Shown here: in pieces, positions 44,998 through 57,924 of the stretch
Numbering within the stretch: the first letter of the stretch is position 1
Layout of the letters: the number at the start of each line of letters is the position of its first letter
NCBI GenBank assembly: GCA_963704975.1
Contig: CAVPIK010000029.1
Location: 62,001-126,000, forward strand
Length of the DNA stretch: 64,000 nucleotides
Direction of reading: 5' to 3'
Origin: JAGNDO01 sp963704975
GTDB taxonomy: Bacteria > Chloroflexota > Anaerolineae > Caldilineales > Caldilineaceae
Program-made: the position numbers and the translations under genes
Notes under the pieces: model-generated
What the model was told of the DNA's origin: nothing
The model's database searches: none
What the model saw: only the letters and a program-made list of their open reading frames with translations

Positions 44998-45781
44998 GCG
45001 GGGCAAAAACTTCGTCGATCACCCGGCCCTCCCACTGGGCCGGCGCGGGGACGCCCAAAATGTGGGCCAGGGTGGGGGCCGTGTCCAGCAACGAGACCGG
45101 CCCGGCGATGGCATGGTTGGCCCGCACCCCCGGCCCGCTCACCATCCACGGGATGGTCATGTCCTCGGCCATCTCCGTGCCGTGGCTGCGGTCATGGCCG
45201 CCGTGGTCGGCCAGGGTCAACACCGTCGTCTCCGCAGAGATCCCCGCCAACAGCGTGCCCACGGCCCCATCCACATGGCGCAGTTGGGCCAGATAGCCCT
45301 CTTCCATCCAGCCATAGCGGTGGCCCGCCTCGTCCACCGTCCCCGCGTAGACAAAGGCAAAGTCCGGCGCTTCTTTCTGGATATAGGCCAGGGCCGCGGC
45401 CACGGTCTCGTGGTCGCTGTCCACGTTGGTGGCGCTGTCGTTGGCGCCCCGGAAGAAGTGCAGATGGCCCGGTCGGCTCAGATCCCGCAATTGCTCCCAA
45501 TTGTAAAAGGACGCACACTTCTTCCCCGCCCGGTGCAGAGTCTCGATCAGCCCGATCACAGGTCGGGCCATGGGGATATATGTGTTATCTGTGATGCCAT
45601 GCCGGGTGGGGGGCACGCTGTGGAAAATGGACATGTGGCAGGGCAGGGTGATGGAGGGCATCACCGAGCGGGCGGTGAAGGTATACGCGCTGCGGGCTTG
45701 CAAGGCCGTCAAATTGGGGCAACCGGCCGCCGCAATGGCGTCCGGGCGCACCCCGTCGAGCATGAGCAGAATGGCGGGCAT
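44966..45781 (-). CDS. Alkaline-phosphatase-superfamily phosphodiesterase/phosphatase
   Basis: An intact 271-residue metal-dependent hydrolase of the nucleotide pyrophosphatase type. Metal and nucleophile positions: AILLMLDGVRPDAI (Asp), SVMPSITLPCHMSI with the nucleophile Thr, YAGTVDEAGHRYGW (Asp/His) and TLADHGGHDRSHGTEM (Asp-His-Gly-Gly-His). The family usually needs two zinc ions. No signal peptide. Tail-to-tail overlap with ybaK. Substrate unknown. Confidence 0.88.
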   Translation of the reverse strand: MPAILLMLDGVRPDAIAAAGCPNLTALQARSAYTFTARSVMPSITLPCHMSIFHSVPPTRHGITDNTYIPMARPVIGLIETLHRAGKKCASFYNWEQLRDLSRPGHLHFFRGANDSATNVDSDHETVAAALAYIQKEAPDFAFVYAGTVDEAGHRYGWMEEGYLAQLRHVDGAVGTLLAGISAETTVLTLADHGGHDRSHGTEMAEDMTIPWMVSGPGVRANHAIAGPVSLLDTAPTLAHILGVPAPAQWEGRVIDEVFAPLTPADQLPQA

Positions 45782-46134
45782 GGGTGGGTTCCTTTTTGGG
45801 AAGTGTTGCGTGTTGCGTCAGGGAAGTGTGGGAGAATAGGTGGGCTGCATTAGTGTACGTGATTGTGATGCTGTACGAAGCTATGACGCAGGTGTGAGTA
45901 GATGCCGAAAGGCAGCTTACGATCGTATCAGACCTGCGTTCTCAGATCGCCAGGTCTAACGCTCTACGGGACGATTACCGAAATTGGAGCGCGTGATCAT
46001 GAAAGTGTAGGGGGAATGGGTGAGACTGCCAAACGATTGAGATCTTCCAACTTTACGGTCAGGCTGAGAAAGACGCGTACACTATTGCCTATACAACATC
46101 ATTATTCATACCATTCCCACGGAGGAACCCATCC
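45782..46134. other. Intergenic region upstream of the P450 gene
   Basis: This 353-nt gap separates divergent genes (phosphodiesterase on minus, P450 on plus). It must hold both promoters. CACGGAGGAACCC before ATG 46135 is a good ribosome site. I could not choose firm -35/-10 boxes and see no RNA gene or repeat. Confidence 0.4.
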
Positions 46135-47526
46135 ATGACTGCAACCCTTGAACGACCCCAAACCACCACCCAACCCATCCCCAGCTATCCGGGCGGCCAC
46201 CCGATCTGGGGCACGGGCCGCATGTTTGCGGCGGACCCCATTAAACTGCTCTTGCAGGCCATGCACGACTATCCCCAAATCGTGCGCATGCGCTTTGGCC
46301 CCTTTCCCCTCTATGTGGTCAGCGATGCGGATCTGGCCAAAGAGGTGATGGTGACCCGCAACCGCAACTTCGAGCGGCCCCAAAACATCCGCACCATCCT
46401 GGACGCGGTGAGCGGGGTCAATCTCTTCAACAGCAACGGGGATGTGTGGCGTCGCCAGCGCCGCCTGCTCCAGCCCGCCTTCCACATGCGCCGCATCGTG
46501 GGCTTTGCCGACACCATGATCGAGGAGACCGAGCGGCTGCTGCGCGACTGGGCGCAAAATCCAGCCATCGCCGCCGGTCAGCCCGTGGATGTGGAGAAGG
46601 ACATGGTGCGGGTCACCCTCAACATCGTGGGCAAGGCCCTCTTTGGCGTGGACATGCAGGAGGCGGGCCGCAGCCAGGAATTGAGCGCCGCCTTTGCCAA
46701 CAACGCCGCCTGGATCGATCACCGGCTGGGCAATGTGGTGGCCGCCCCCCTGTGGATGCCCACCCGCATCAACCGGGGCTTCAAACAGAGCCGGGCCACG
46801 GCCTCCCGGCTGATCGGCCAGATCATCGACGACCGCCGCCGGGAGGGGGGCGAACACGACGACTTTTTGCAGATGCTCCTGGACCTGCGCTATGACGACA
46901 CGGGCGAGGGCATGAACGACGAGCAGTTGATCAACGAGTCCGGGGCCTTCTTCTTTGCCGGCCACGAGACCACCTCCAACACCCTGTCGTGGACCTGGTA
47001 TTTGCTGGCCAAACACCCAGGCGTGGAGGCCAAGCTCCACGAAGAGTTGGACCAAGTCCTGGCCGGGCGCACCCCCGCCCTGGCGGATCTGGAAAACTTA
47101 CCCTACACCCGCATGATCATCGAAGAGTCCATGCGCCTCTATCCCGCGGCCTGGGCCACCTCTCGCCAAGCCATCGAAGCGGACCAGATCGGCCCCTACG
47201 CCATCCCCGCCGGAAGCATGGTCATGATCAACATCTCCGGCATCCACCGCAGCCCGCTCTATTGGGACAACCCGGACAGCTTCGAGCCGGAGCGCTTCAG
47301 CCCGGAGCGATCCGCTGACCGGCCTCGCCACGTCTATCTGCCCTTTGGCCAAGGCCCCCGCCAGTGCATCGGCAACCAGTTCGCCATGATGGAAGCCCAA
47401 CTGGTCCTGGCCACCCTGGCCCAGCACTACCGTCTGCGCACCCTGCCCGGCTACACCGCCCACGCCAAACCCGTCTTCACCCTGCATGTGGAGGGTGGAT
47501 TGCCCATGATTGTGGAGCGACGGTAA
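46135..47526 (+). CDS. Cytochrome P450
   Basis: An intact 463-residue soluble monooxygenase. Diagnostic motifs: I-helix oxygen-binding AGHETTSN (about residue 275), K-helix EESMRLYP (ExxR, about 330), PERF region, and haem ligand loop LPFGQGPRQCIG with Cys near 410. The overall form (SYPGGHPIWGTGRMF start, GDVWRRQRRLLQPAFHM C-helix) resembles CYP110/CYP102-like fatty-acid or terpenoid hydroxylases. No dedicated ferredoxin or reductase gene is adjacent, so redox partners must be elsewhere. Substrate unknown. Confidence 0.95.
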   Translation: MTATLERPQTTTQPIPSYPGGHPIWGTGRMFAADPIKLLLQAMHDYPQIVRMRFGPFPLYVVSDADLAKEVMVTRNRNFERPQNIRTILDAVSGVNLFNSNGDVWRRQRRLLQPAFHMRRIVGFADTMIEETERLLRDWAQNPAIAAGQPVDVEKDMVRVTLNIVGKALFGVDMQEAGRSQELSAAFANNAAWIDHRLGNVVAAPLWMPTRINRGFKQSRATASRLIGQIIDDRRREGGEHDDFLQMLLDLRYDDTGEGMNDEQLINESGAFFFAGHETTSNTLSWTWYLLAKHPGVEAKLHEELDQVLAGRTPALADLENLPYTRMIIEESMRLYPAAWATSRQAIEADQIGPYAIPAGSMVMINISGIHRSPLYWDNPDSFEPERFSPERSADRPRHVYLPFGQGPRQCIGNQFAMMEAQLVLATLAQHYRLRTLPGYTAHAKPVFTLHVEGGLPMIVERR

Positions 47527-47625
47527 AAAATAGAACACGGATCAAACGGATCGGACGGATCAAAACGGATCTTTTTTGATCCGTAGAAATCCGTCCGATC
47601 CGTCAAATCCGTGTTCTATTTTTAC
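47522..47625. repeat. Long hairpin of tandem ACGGATC words spanning two convergent stop codons
   Basis: GGTAAAAAATAGAACACGGA at the left pairs with TCCGTGTTCTATTTTTACC at the right. The inner arms carry tandem ACGGATC/GATCCGT words around a TTTTTT centre. The stop codons of the P450 gene and of the propeller gene both lie inside the arms, so it probably serves as a bidirectional terminator. Confidence 0.8.
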
Positions 47626-50600
47626 CGCATGGCCGCTGGCAGATAGATGCGATAGCCCGTGGGTGCAGGAGGCAAAGCCTGGGACGGAGCCTCCCCTGGC
47701 GGCAGAGCGGGCAGGCCGACGGGGTCTCGCACTGGCGCGTGAGCCTGGCTTTGGGCCGCCACACCGGAGACGCTCAGCCCATAGCGGGCAGTGGTCCAGC
47801 CGTAGACGCCCACGGTGTAGAGGTTTCGGCTGGCCGCCACCATGCTCACCGAGTCCGGCACGGTGCCGGTTTGGGTGCTCCAGCCGATCCAGCCGCCGCT
47901 GCCGTCACAGCAGAGATAGAGATCCGGGTCACCCAGCACGGGCGTAGAGGTGGCCGAGAGAGATTGGCCGCCATCCAGCCAATAGCTGAACATCTGCCAC
48001 ATGCCCTGGTTGACCGAGATGGCCGGGGGCACGAAGTTGATCCAAAGCGTCTTGCCGGACTCCGACACATTCCCCGCCCGATCTGCGGCCCAGGCCACCA
48101 AGTTTTTCGTTCCTGCTGACCAGTTCAGGTTCCAGGTCAGGGTCTGGGGATCCCCGGCATAGTCCAGCCAGCCCGAATCCCCCACCTTCATCCACGTCCC
48201 CACATTGGCATTCCAATCAAACTCCATGAGATAGATCGACCCCACCCCGGAGCCGCCGGGGGTGTCCGCCGCGCCCACGGTCAGGCCGATCGACGGGGCG
48301 GCAAAGTCCGGTCCGCCCGCCGCTGTGAAGCTGTTCACCACGGGCGGCTGGGTGTCCACGTTGGGCGGCAGCACCATCACCGTGCGGCTGACCGGGATGT
48401 TGCCGGGCTGGATCACGGCGTAGAGATCCACCGGCCCGTGGGTGGTTGGCGTCCACGACTGGGCGATGGTGGCGGCATAACTGTTTGGCGAAAGGCTGGG
48501 GATGACCCCGTTGCCCAAAAATGTTCCCCCGGCAGCCGGATCACCCACGTAGAAATCCACATTCACATCCGTGCGCACGGCGCTGCCCCCGGCCCGATGC
48601 ACGACCAACCCCACGCCGGTCAGATCGTTCTGCCGGGCGGTGTGAAAGCCCACGTACAACTCATCCGCATAGGCCGAGAGGATGTCCGCTTCCGCCGGGA
48701 TGACCGTGTAGGCGGCGGTCAGTGTGGCCGCCCCACCGCCGGGATTGATGATGCGCAAGCCATACACGCCGCTGGGCAGCCCCGCCGGTACAATGACCTC
48801 AAAGTGACTTGCTGTGATGCTGTTGACCACCAGCGGGGTGAACAGATTCCCGCTGCTGACCAAATCAACCGTGGCGTCGGGCTGGAAGTTGCTGCCGTAG
48901 ACGTGGATGCGGGTTGGCCCAGGCCGCCCGCCCCTGGTTGGGCCGCACTTCGCCCACGGTCACCCCCTTGGGCACGGGGAAGGTGAGCAGGCCGCCCCAA
49001 TAGGCAGCCACGTAGAGGGTGCCGTCGGCAATCACCATGTCCCGCACTTGGGTGGGATACGTCGCCAGAATCGTGGGGGTGATGGGGTTGGTCATGTCCA
49101 CCCAGCGCAGGACGGGGCTAAAGCGTTCGTCGCTGACAAAGATGCCCTGCTCCGTGGCGGCGATGGGCGCGGCCACGAAGGTGTCATAGTGGCCGATCTC
49201 GGTGGGCGTGGCCGGGGCGGAGACGTTGACGGTCCAGATGCCGTTGAAGGCGCCGTTCAAATAGAGACGATGACCGGCCAAGGCCATGTCGGCGATCCGA
49301 CCGCTGGGTTGATAGAAACCGATTTGGGCGGGCGTGGCTGGGTTGGTGACATCCACCACATGCAAACCGTTGGCCGCCACATAGGCCACGTTGCCCGCCG
49401 CCAACACCTTTCTGGCTTCGTCGGGGGCCGTGGGGAAGGTGCCCAGCCGGGCCGGGGCCGCCGAGTTGTCCAGCCCATAGATATGCAGACCACTTGTGCC
49501 ATCGGCCACAAAAAGCCGGTTATCGGCCACGGCCAGACTTTGGGCCGTGCCAGGTGTTGTGATCAGGGCACCCACGCTCGGTGCACCTGGGTTGGAGATA
49601 TCCATCACCCGCACGTTGCCGTCTTGGAGGACATAGGCATGGCTGCCGAAGAGGGCAACATCGTCTGCATGTTCAACGGCCCCGCTGATTCCCGTGGTGC
49701 GGCCCTGGAGGATCGGCTGGGCTGGATTTGCCACATCCACGGTGAAGCCCCCTAGGCTGTTGTCCAGGATCACGGCCCGATCCCCGTCCACGGCCACCTG
49801 GAGCACTTCGCCGGGGGTGATGGTTTCGCCGATGATGGCGAGGTGGGCCGGGTCCATCACGTTGACCTTGCGCCAGCCGCCCCAATCGTCGGCGATCAGG
49901 GCGTACCCGTTGCCCACGGCCACATCCACGGCCCGGCCCGGCGTGTTGACGCTGCCCAAGAGCGCGGGCGCGGCAGGGTTGCCTACATCCAGCAAATACA
50001 GGCCGTTGTCCCAAGTCGTGACAAAGAGGGTGTTGCCCACCAGATCCAAGGCATAAGCCTCGCCCAGCGTCTGGTAGCTACCGACCCTGGCTGGCGCGAC
50101 GGGGTTGGCCACATTGGCCACCACCACGGTGGGATTGCCGTAGCCGTCGGCTATATAGGCGGAGTCGCCATTCACCATCACATCCCTGGCATAGCCGTCG
50201 GTATTGAGCTTGCCGCCGGGTTGAGGATTGGACGGCACATTCACGTTGACCGTCACCAATCCATCGCCGCCCGCGGCCACATAGGCATAGTCTCCGGCCA
50301 CCGCCACCCCCTGGGCAATGTAGATGGGGCTATATTCGGCCACTTGGGTCACCGCGGCGGGATTGGAGATGTCGAAGATGCGGAAGCTGTCGAAGATCGA
50401 GGTGACGTAGGCATAATTGCCGTCCACCGCCACATCGGTGACCAGGCCATAGGTGGCGAAGCTGCCCGCCACGCCAGGGTTGGCCGGGTCGGTGATGTCC
50501 AGGATCTGCACGCCCTCCTTCCCCACGGATACGTACAGGAGATTGCCCACCGGGGTGATGCTGCGCACCACGCCGGGCAAGATGGCGGTTCGGCCCACCA

Positions 50601-50853
50601 GGGGGCTGATCTGGGTCCGGTATTGCCTCGGATTTCCACTCGAGGACCAACCCCCACAAAGGCGTAGTCGCCCTGGGTTGCCACGGCGAAGGGGATGCCG
50701 CCGGTCTGGCCGCTGCGGCACCATCTGAGGCGTATCGGTCGGGCGAGTGAGGTTGGGCGGCGGCCAGAAAACTCGATGGACCAGGACGATCAGCGCGGCA
50801 AAAAACAACCAGCCTACCCATCCGACGTGGGATGGAACGAGCGGTGCGAGCAT
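47622..50853 (-). CDS. Large surface protein with LVIVD beta-propeller repeats, frameshifted
   Basis: About 1,080 residues when joined. The start MLAPLVPSHVGWVGWLFFAA contains an export/anchor helix. From about residue 90 to 640 there are a dozen or so repeats of roughly 42 residues with the pattern VxILDITDPANPGVAGSF / DVAVDGNYAYV, the LVIVD beta-propeller type. The C-terminal 400 residues are Ig-like beta domains (VPAGLPSGVYGLRIINPGGG, DTQPPVVNSFTAAGGP), ending YRIYLPAAMR. Frames change near 50,690, 50,620 and 48,910. It probably functions in adhesion or as an extracellular scaffold; no enzyme motif seen. Confidence 0.82.
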
Positions 50854-51037
50854 TCATGGTTTTTCTCCCTTTGGAAGTTTGGAGCGTCGGCAAGGTTTTG
50901 ACCGTAGGAGAGTGGCGAAGGTGGGGGTTTGCCGAGGGCGGCGTTGGGGTGCGATGCCCCTCTATTGTACTTTGGGGGAAGGCGGCAGTCTTAGGGACAT
51001 TTGTCATGTGTAAAGGGGGACAGATGTCCTATGCGGA

Positions 51038-51110
51038 GTTCCTGGGGCGGCGAGCTTTCCGGAAGCGTGGGTTCGGGTAATCCGATCCTGGGGCAGAGCT
51101 TCCGGAAAGC
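51038..51110. promoter_or_regulatory. Paired GCTTTCCGGAAGC sites upstream of glcDE
   Basis: GCTTTCCGGAAGC (51054-51066) and its exact reverse complement GCTTCCGGAAAGC (51098-51110) lie 44 nt apart (about four helix turns), each preceded by TCCTGGGGC. Each is itself nearly palindromic around TTCCGGAA. They end 26 nt before the glcDE -35 box, a suitable place for a dimeric regulator. Confidence 0.5.
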
Positions 51111-51135
51111 GGGGCAGTTTGATGGGTATTCGCCA

Positions 51136-51164
51136 TTGACACTTCCCCCAACCTCCGGTATGAT
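51136..51164 (+). promoter_or_regulatory. Consensus sigma-70 promoter of glcDE
   Basis: TTGACA (51136-51141), 17-nt spacer, TATGAT (51159-51164). Transcription should start near 51,171, giving a leader of about 72 nt. Confidence 0.85.
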
Positions 51165-51242
51165 CGAAGGGCGTGAAACGTGTTGCGTGCGAACGGCTAT
51201 CGGCTACCTGCTCCCAGCTATCCGCTCAAAAGGCTCCCCGCC

Positions 51243-53784
<2,542 letters not shown>

Positions 53785-54466
53785 GGCATGAGATACGTAA
53801 GATCGATGTCTAGACAGACGTTGATCGATAGGATTGTTCAGCCATATACTTGCCATAGACTAGTTCGCCACGGCATTGAGTGAGGACCGAGTACGCATGA
53901 CTCAACGATGACCGATCAAACCTGGGACTGAGGCACGTATCGAAACTCAGGCTAGGTCAAAGCCGATAATGTCGCTCGAGTTCAACGGATTGACGGCATC
54001 GTGAAACTTGATCCGAGTGGCCTCCACATATCTTAACCTAGCGGGCGCATAGCAAGATTTCCGACACTTGAAGCCACTGCTCTGATGGAGCGTGAATATA
54101 GACTGTATGCCGAGATACCGACACGTCTACTTGGACAACGAGACAGCGGAATAGTTGCGCGTGCATTTGAACAGGCGAAGGACATTTCCCGAAGCCAGTG
54201 GATCGCAGATCTGATTCGCTGTGAAGCTGGGATCCGAGTGGCGCCGAACACATTATCGCTCTCGCTGGACGTGGATGGATTTCCACTCTCATGAGGAAAT
54301 CCGGGGTGAGGGTGCCATTCGGAATGAACCAACTGCTCATATACGCGGCGGATTACAGGCAGCAGATCAACGAAGAAGTCGACGCGCTGATCTGGCGAAA
54401 ATGCGCATCACGCATGAATCGAATCGAGCGTCCCAATCTTTCAATCCAACCCACCGGAGCCACCCC
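53785..54466. other. Lower-G+C gap between glcDE and glcF, no gene recognised
   Basis: This 682-nt gap interrupts what is normally a tight operon. Its base composition is visibly lower in G+C than the flanking genes. Short frames (for example 54,085-54,294, plus) have no recognisable family or convincing ribosome site. It may be a decayed gene or insertion remnant. Confidence 0.5.
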
Positions 54467-55732
54467 ATGCAACACACCATCCCCATCAACGAGATCGGCC
54501 CCCAAGGCCCGGCTATGGCCGCGGCGGTGGGGAACTGTGTCCACTGCGGCTTTTGCTTGCCCGGCTGCCCGACCTATCAGGTGCTGGGCGAGGAGATGGA
54601 CTCGCCCCGGGGCCGCATCATTTTGATGAAAGAGGTGCTGGAGGGCAACCTGCCCCTGGCGGACGCCACCCCCTACGTGGACCGCTGCCTGGGCTGCTTG
54701 GCCTGTGTCACCGCCTGCCCGTCCGGGGTGAAGTATGGGGATCTGATCTCGTCCTTCCGGGCCTATGCCGGGAGAGCGGCGGGACCGTTCCGTGGCGGAG
54801 ACGGCCACCCGGCGGCTGATCCACGAGACCCTGCCCTATCCCGGACGCTTCCGCCTGGCGGTGAGCGCGGGGAAATTGGGCCGTCCCTTCCAGCGCTTCC
54901 TGCCGGGGGATTTGGGGGCCATGCTGGATCTGTTGCCCACGGATCTGCCCGTCGCCGAGCCGTTGCCCGCCCTCATCCCGGCCCAGGGGACGCGGCGGGC
55001 GCGGGTGGCGTTGTTGACCGGTTGTGTGCAGCAGGTGTTGGCCCCGGCCATCAACTGGGCGACGTTGCGGGTGTTGGCGTTGAACGGCGTGGAGGTGGTG
55101 ATCCCCGCCGGGCAGGGCTGCTGCGGGGCGCTCTCCATGCACACGGGCGAGGCGGACCAGGCCCGATCCCTGGCCCGGCACCAATTTGCGGGCCTTCCCG
55201 GCGGATGTGGACGCTGTCATCACCAACGCGGCGGGCTGCGGCTCCGGGATGCACGAATATCCCCTCCTCTTCGCCGGGCAGCCGGAGGCCGACGAGGCCG
55301 CCCAGTTTGCCAAAAAGGCCATGGACATCAGCACCTTTTTGGACCAATTGGGGCTGATTGCCGCCGCCGCCCCTGCCTCAACCCATGACCATCGCCTATC
55401 ACGACGCCTGCCATTTGGCCCACGCCCAGGGGGTGCGATCCGCGCCCCGTGCCCTGTTGCGCAGCATCCCCAACCTGACCTTGGCCGAGATCCGGGACGG
55501 GGAGATCTGCTGCGGCTCCGCGGGGACGTACAATCTGGAGCAGCCCGCCATCGCCGCCGAGTTGGGGCGACGCAAGGCCGCCAACATCCTGGAGACCGGC
55601 GCGGACGCCATCGCCCTGGGCAACATCGGCTGCCTGACCCAGATCCGCACCTATTTGGCCCGCTCCGGCCACGCCCTGCCCATCTTCCACACGGTGCAGG
55701 TGTTGGACATGGCGTACCGGGGAGGATCTTAA
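54467..55732 (+). CDS. glcF: GlcF, iron-sulfur subunit of glycolate oxidase, frameshifted
   Basis: Electron-transfer subunit. Two 4Fe-4S motifs: CVHCGFCLPGCP near residue 24 and CLGCLACVTACP near 75. Two C-terminal CCG-type domains follow: PAGQGCCGALSMHTGEA and GEICCGSAGTYNLEQP, each with partner Cys in LTGCVQQVLAP and HDACHLAHAQG, the layout of heterodisulfide-reductase-like cysteine-rich domains. Frames change near 54,770, 55,190 and 55,370. ATG 54467 (MQHTIPINEIG) is the start. It works with the GlcD-GlcE fusion upstream. Confidence 0.92.
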
Positions 55733-55783
55733 TGGCGACGGGGCGATTGGTATGAAGTCCTTGAGATCGGGTATGCTATAGCC

Positions 55784-57033
55784 ATGACCCATCAGATTTC
55801 ACACCCCATCGATATTCCGCATCTACAACAGGTTTTGGACGCGCTCGAAGCTGACGTCAGCGAACGGGAGCGAATTGCCGCGGCCTTGGCGCTGAAGAAT
55901 GCCGACCTGCACGACGAACTGCAACGACGGCTGGCCGAGAGCGAGAGCTTTGGACGGGTGCTGGTCAGTTTGCTCCAGAAGACCGTGCTGGATCAGGTGC
56001 TGGATATCGTCTGCACCGAAGCCCAGGGGCTGATCGGGGCGACGGGCAGCGCCATCTTGTTGCTGACGGATCAGGCCTGGCTTGAAGTTAAGCACCGATT
56101 GGGGCAGCCCTTGGCGGCCGCCGAACGGTTGCCCGTGGACGGCTCCCTGGCCGGTGAGGTGGTGCGCAAGGGGGAGCCCGTGCGGCTGAACGATCCTTCC
56201 CCGGTCGAACAGGCCCAGGTCTATCAGTGGCCCACGGATCTGACCGCGCTGCTTGGCCTTGCCCCTGCACGCCAACGGCAGCGTCATCGGCGTGCTGGAT
56301 GTGGTCAACAAAGCCGGGCGGCTTCACCGAGGAAGATGTGCGGGTCATGTCCGTCTTCGCCAACCAGGCGGCCATGGCCATCGAGCACGCCCGTCTGCAA
56401 GAACAGGCCGAGCAATTTGCGGTCTTGGAGGAGCGGCAACGGCTGGCTCGGGAACTGCACGATTCCGTCACCCAATCCCTCTACAGCGTGACCCTCTATG
56501 CCAACGCCGCAGTTCTGGCCCTGGCCGCGGACAAGGAGGAGGTGGCGTCCGGCTATCTGGCGGAACTCCAGGAGACCGCCCAGGAGGGCATGCGGGACAT
56601 GCGACTGCTGATCTTCCAACTGCATCCGCCGGAGCTGGAGGCGGAGGGATTGGTGGCCGTGCTGCAAACTCGCCTGGCCGCGGTGGAGGAGCGGGCCGGC
56701 TTGCAGACCCGGTTTCGGGTCAAGGGGGAGCGGCGGCTGCCCATGGTCATCGAGGAGGATCTCTACTGGATCGCCCAGGAAGCCCTCAACAACGTGCGCA
56801 AACATGCCGAGGCCAGGCATGTGACCGTACATCTGAACTTCACACCGACCACCGTTCGGCTGGATGTGGTGGATGACGGGGTGGGGTTCGATCTGCCGAC
56901 CGTGCGGGCCGAGAGCCGGGGCAGCGGCGGGCTGCGCAGTATCGCCGAACGCACGGCGCGTCTCGGCGGCAAGCAAACCTATAAGAGCCGACCCGGTGAG
57001 GGAACACGGCTAACCATCGAGGTGACCCTTTGA
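55784..57033 (+). CDS. GAF-domain sensor histidine kinase (NarL-partner type), frameshifted
   Basis: Soluble kinase of the HisKA_3 class. Residues 1-55 form a helical lead-in (ERERIAAALALKNADLHDEL). A GAF domain follows (QDQ-free TVLDQVLDIVCTEAQGLIGA, VDGSLAGEVVRKGEPVRLND, LPLHANGSVIGVLDVVNK). The phosphoacceptor is in LARELHDSVTQSLYSV. The ATPase has the N box EALNNVRKHAEA, VVDDGVGFDLP and GGLRSIAERTARLGG. Frames change near 56,265 and 56,325. No membrane helix, so the signal is intracellular. It overlaps the regulator gene by 4 nt. Confidence 0.9.
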
Positions 57034-57692
57034 TTCGAGTTTTGATTGTGGACGATCACGCCATTGTGCGTAAGGGCATTCGGGCTTTGCTCTCTGAATC
57101 CGACGGCTTTGAGGTCGTGGGGGAGGCGGGCGACGGGCAGGAAGCCGTGCGGGCCGCGGCGGAAACCCAGCCCGATGTGATCCTGATGGATCTGCTGATG
57201 CCCGGTATGGATGGCATCGAGGCCACACGGCAGATCACCAGCCTGCAACCGGGGATGCACATCCTGGTGTTGACCAGTTTTGCTGCGGACAACAAGGTCT
57301 TTCCGGCCATCAAGGCAGGGGCGTTGGGCTATCTGCTCAAGGACTCAACGCCAGAGGAGCTTGTGCGGGCCATCCGCCAGGTGCATCGGGGCGAACCGGC
57401 CCTGCATCCCATCATCGCCCGCAAGTTGCTGCAGGAGATCGCTCAACCGGCGGATCTGCAGCCCGCCCCCGAGGCGTTGACGGCCCGGGAATTGACGGTG
57501 TTGCAGTTGATCGCCCAAGGGCTGAGCAACCAGGAGATTGCCGACCAGCTCGTGATCAGCGAGCCGACCGTGCGCGCCCATGTCAGCCGCATCCTGGGCA
57601 AGCTGCACCTGGCCAGCCGCACCCAGGCCGCCCTCTACGCCGTGCGGGAAGGGTTGACGGCTGAGGACGAGGAATCGGTCCAGGAAGGGTAA
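57030..57692 (+). CDS. NarL/FixJ-type response regulator
   Basis: An intact 220-residue regulator. Receiver domain: acidic pair VDDH (about residues 7-10), phosphoacceptor Asp in DVILMDLLMPGMDG, Thr in VLTSF, Lys in LLKDSTPEEL. LuxR-type helix-turn-helix at the C-terminus: LTARELTVLQLIAQGLSNQE to RTQAALYAVREGL. It starts at TTG 57030, overlapping the kinase stop (TTGA), so kinase and regulator form a coupled pair. Likely targets include the stress-type genes just downstream. Confidence 0.95.
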   Translation: MIRVLIVDDHAIVRKGIRALLSESDGFEVVGEAGDGQEAVRAAAETQPDVILMDLLMPGMDGIEATRQITSLQPGMHILVLTSFAADNKVFPAIKAGALGYLLKDSTPEELVRAIRQVHRGEPALHPIIARKLLQEIAQPADLQPAPEALTARELTVLQLIAQGLSNQEIADQLVISEPTVRAHVSRILGKLHLASRTQAALYAVREGLTAEDEESVQEG

Positions 57693-57766
57693 CCCCGACT
57701 GGGCTACGACAGCTGTCCCGGTGCGAGATTGGCGCACCTACAACAAAGAGCATACAGCAAAAAGCG

Positions 57767-57794
57767 AGAGCCGCCCCACTGGGGCGGCTCTTTT
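57767..57794 (+). terminator. Rho-independent terminator after the two-component operon
   Basis: AGAGCCGCCCC (57767-57777) pairs with GGGGCGGCTCT (57781-57791), loop ACT, followed by TTTTGTTG. It lies 75 nt past the regulator stop. Confidence 0.9.
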
Positions 57795-57924
57795 GTTGTG
57801 CCAATGTCTAGCGGTTTCGCTGATGTGTGCACCGCTTCCTTCTGGTATGCTAACCGTGGAAGAATGTTCTTCCAGCTTGTCGCCACAAATGGCACGTAAC
57901 CAACTGAAATGAGAGGGAATGACC

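Larger units (their letters stand above)
50854..51242. other. Divergent intergenic region with promoter and inverted repeats
   Basis: This gap lies between the propeller gene (minus) and glcDE (plus). It holds the consensus promoter at 51,136-51,164 and a repeated element at 51,038-51,110. A plus-strand reading frame at 51,001-51,246 is not supported by any family and is probably chance. Confidence 0.5.

Noticed and set aside
54085..54294. 69-codon plus-strand frame in the glcDE-glcF gap
   Set aside because: No family and weak start; kept only as part of the unexplained gap.
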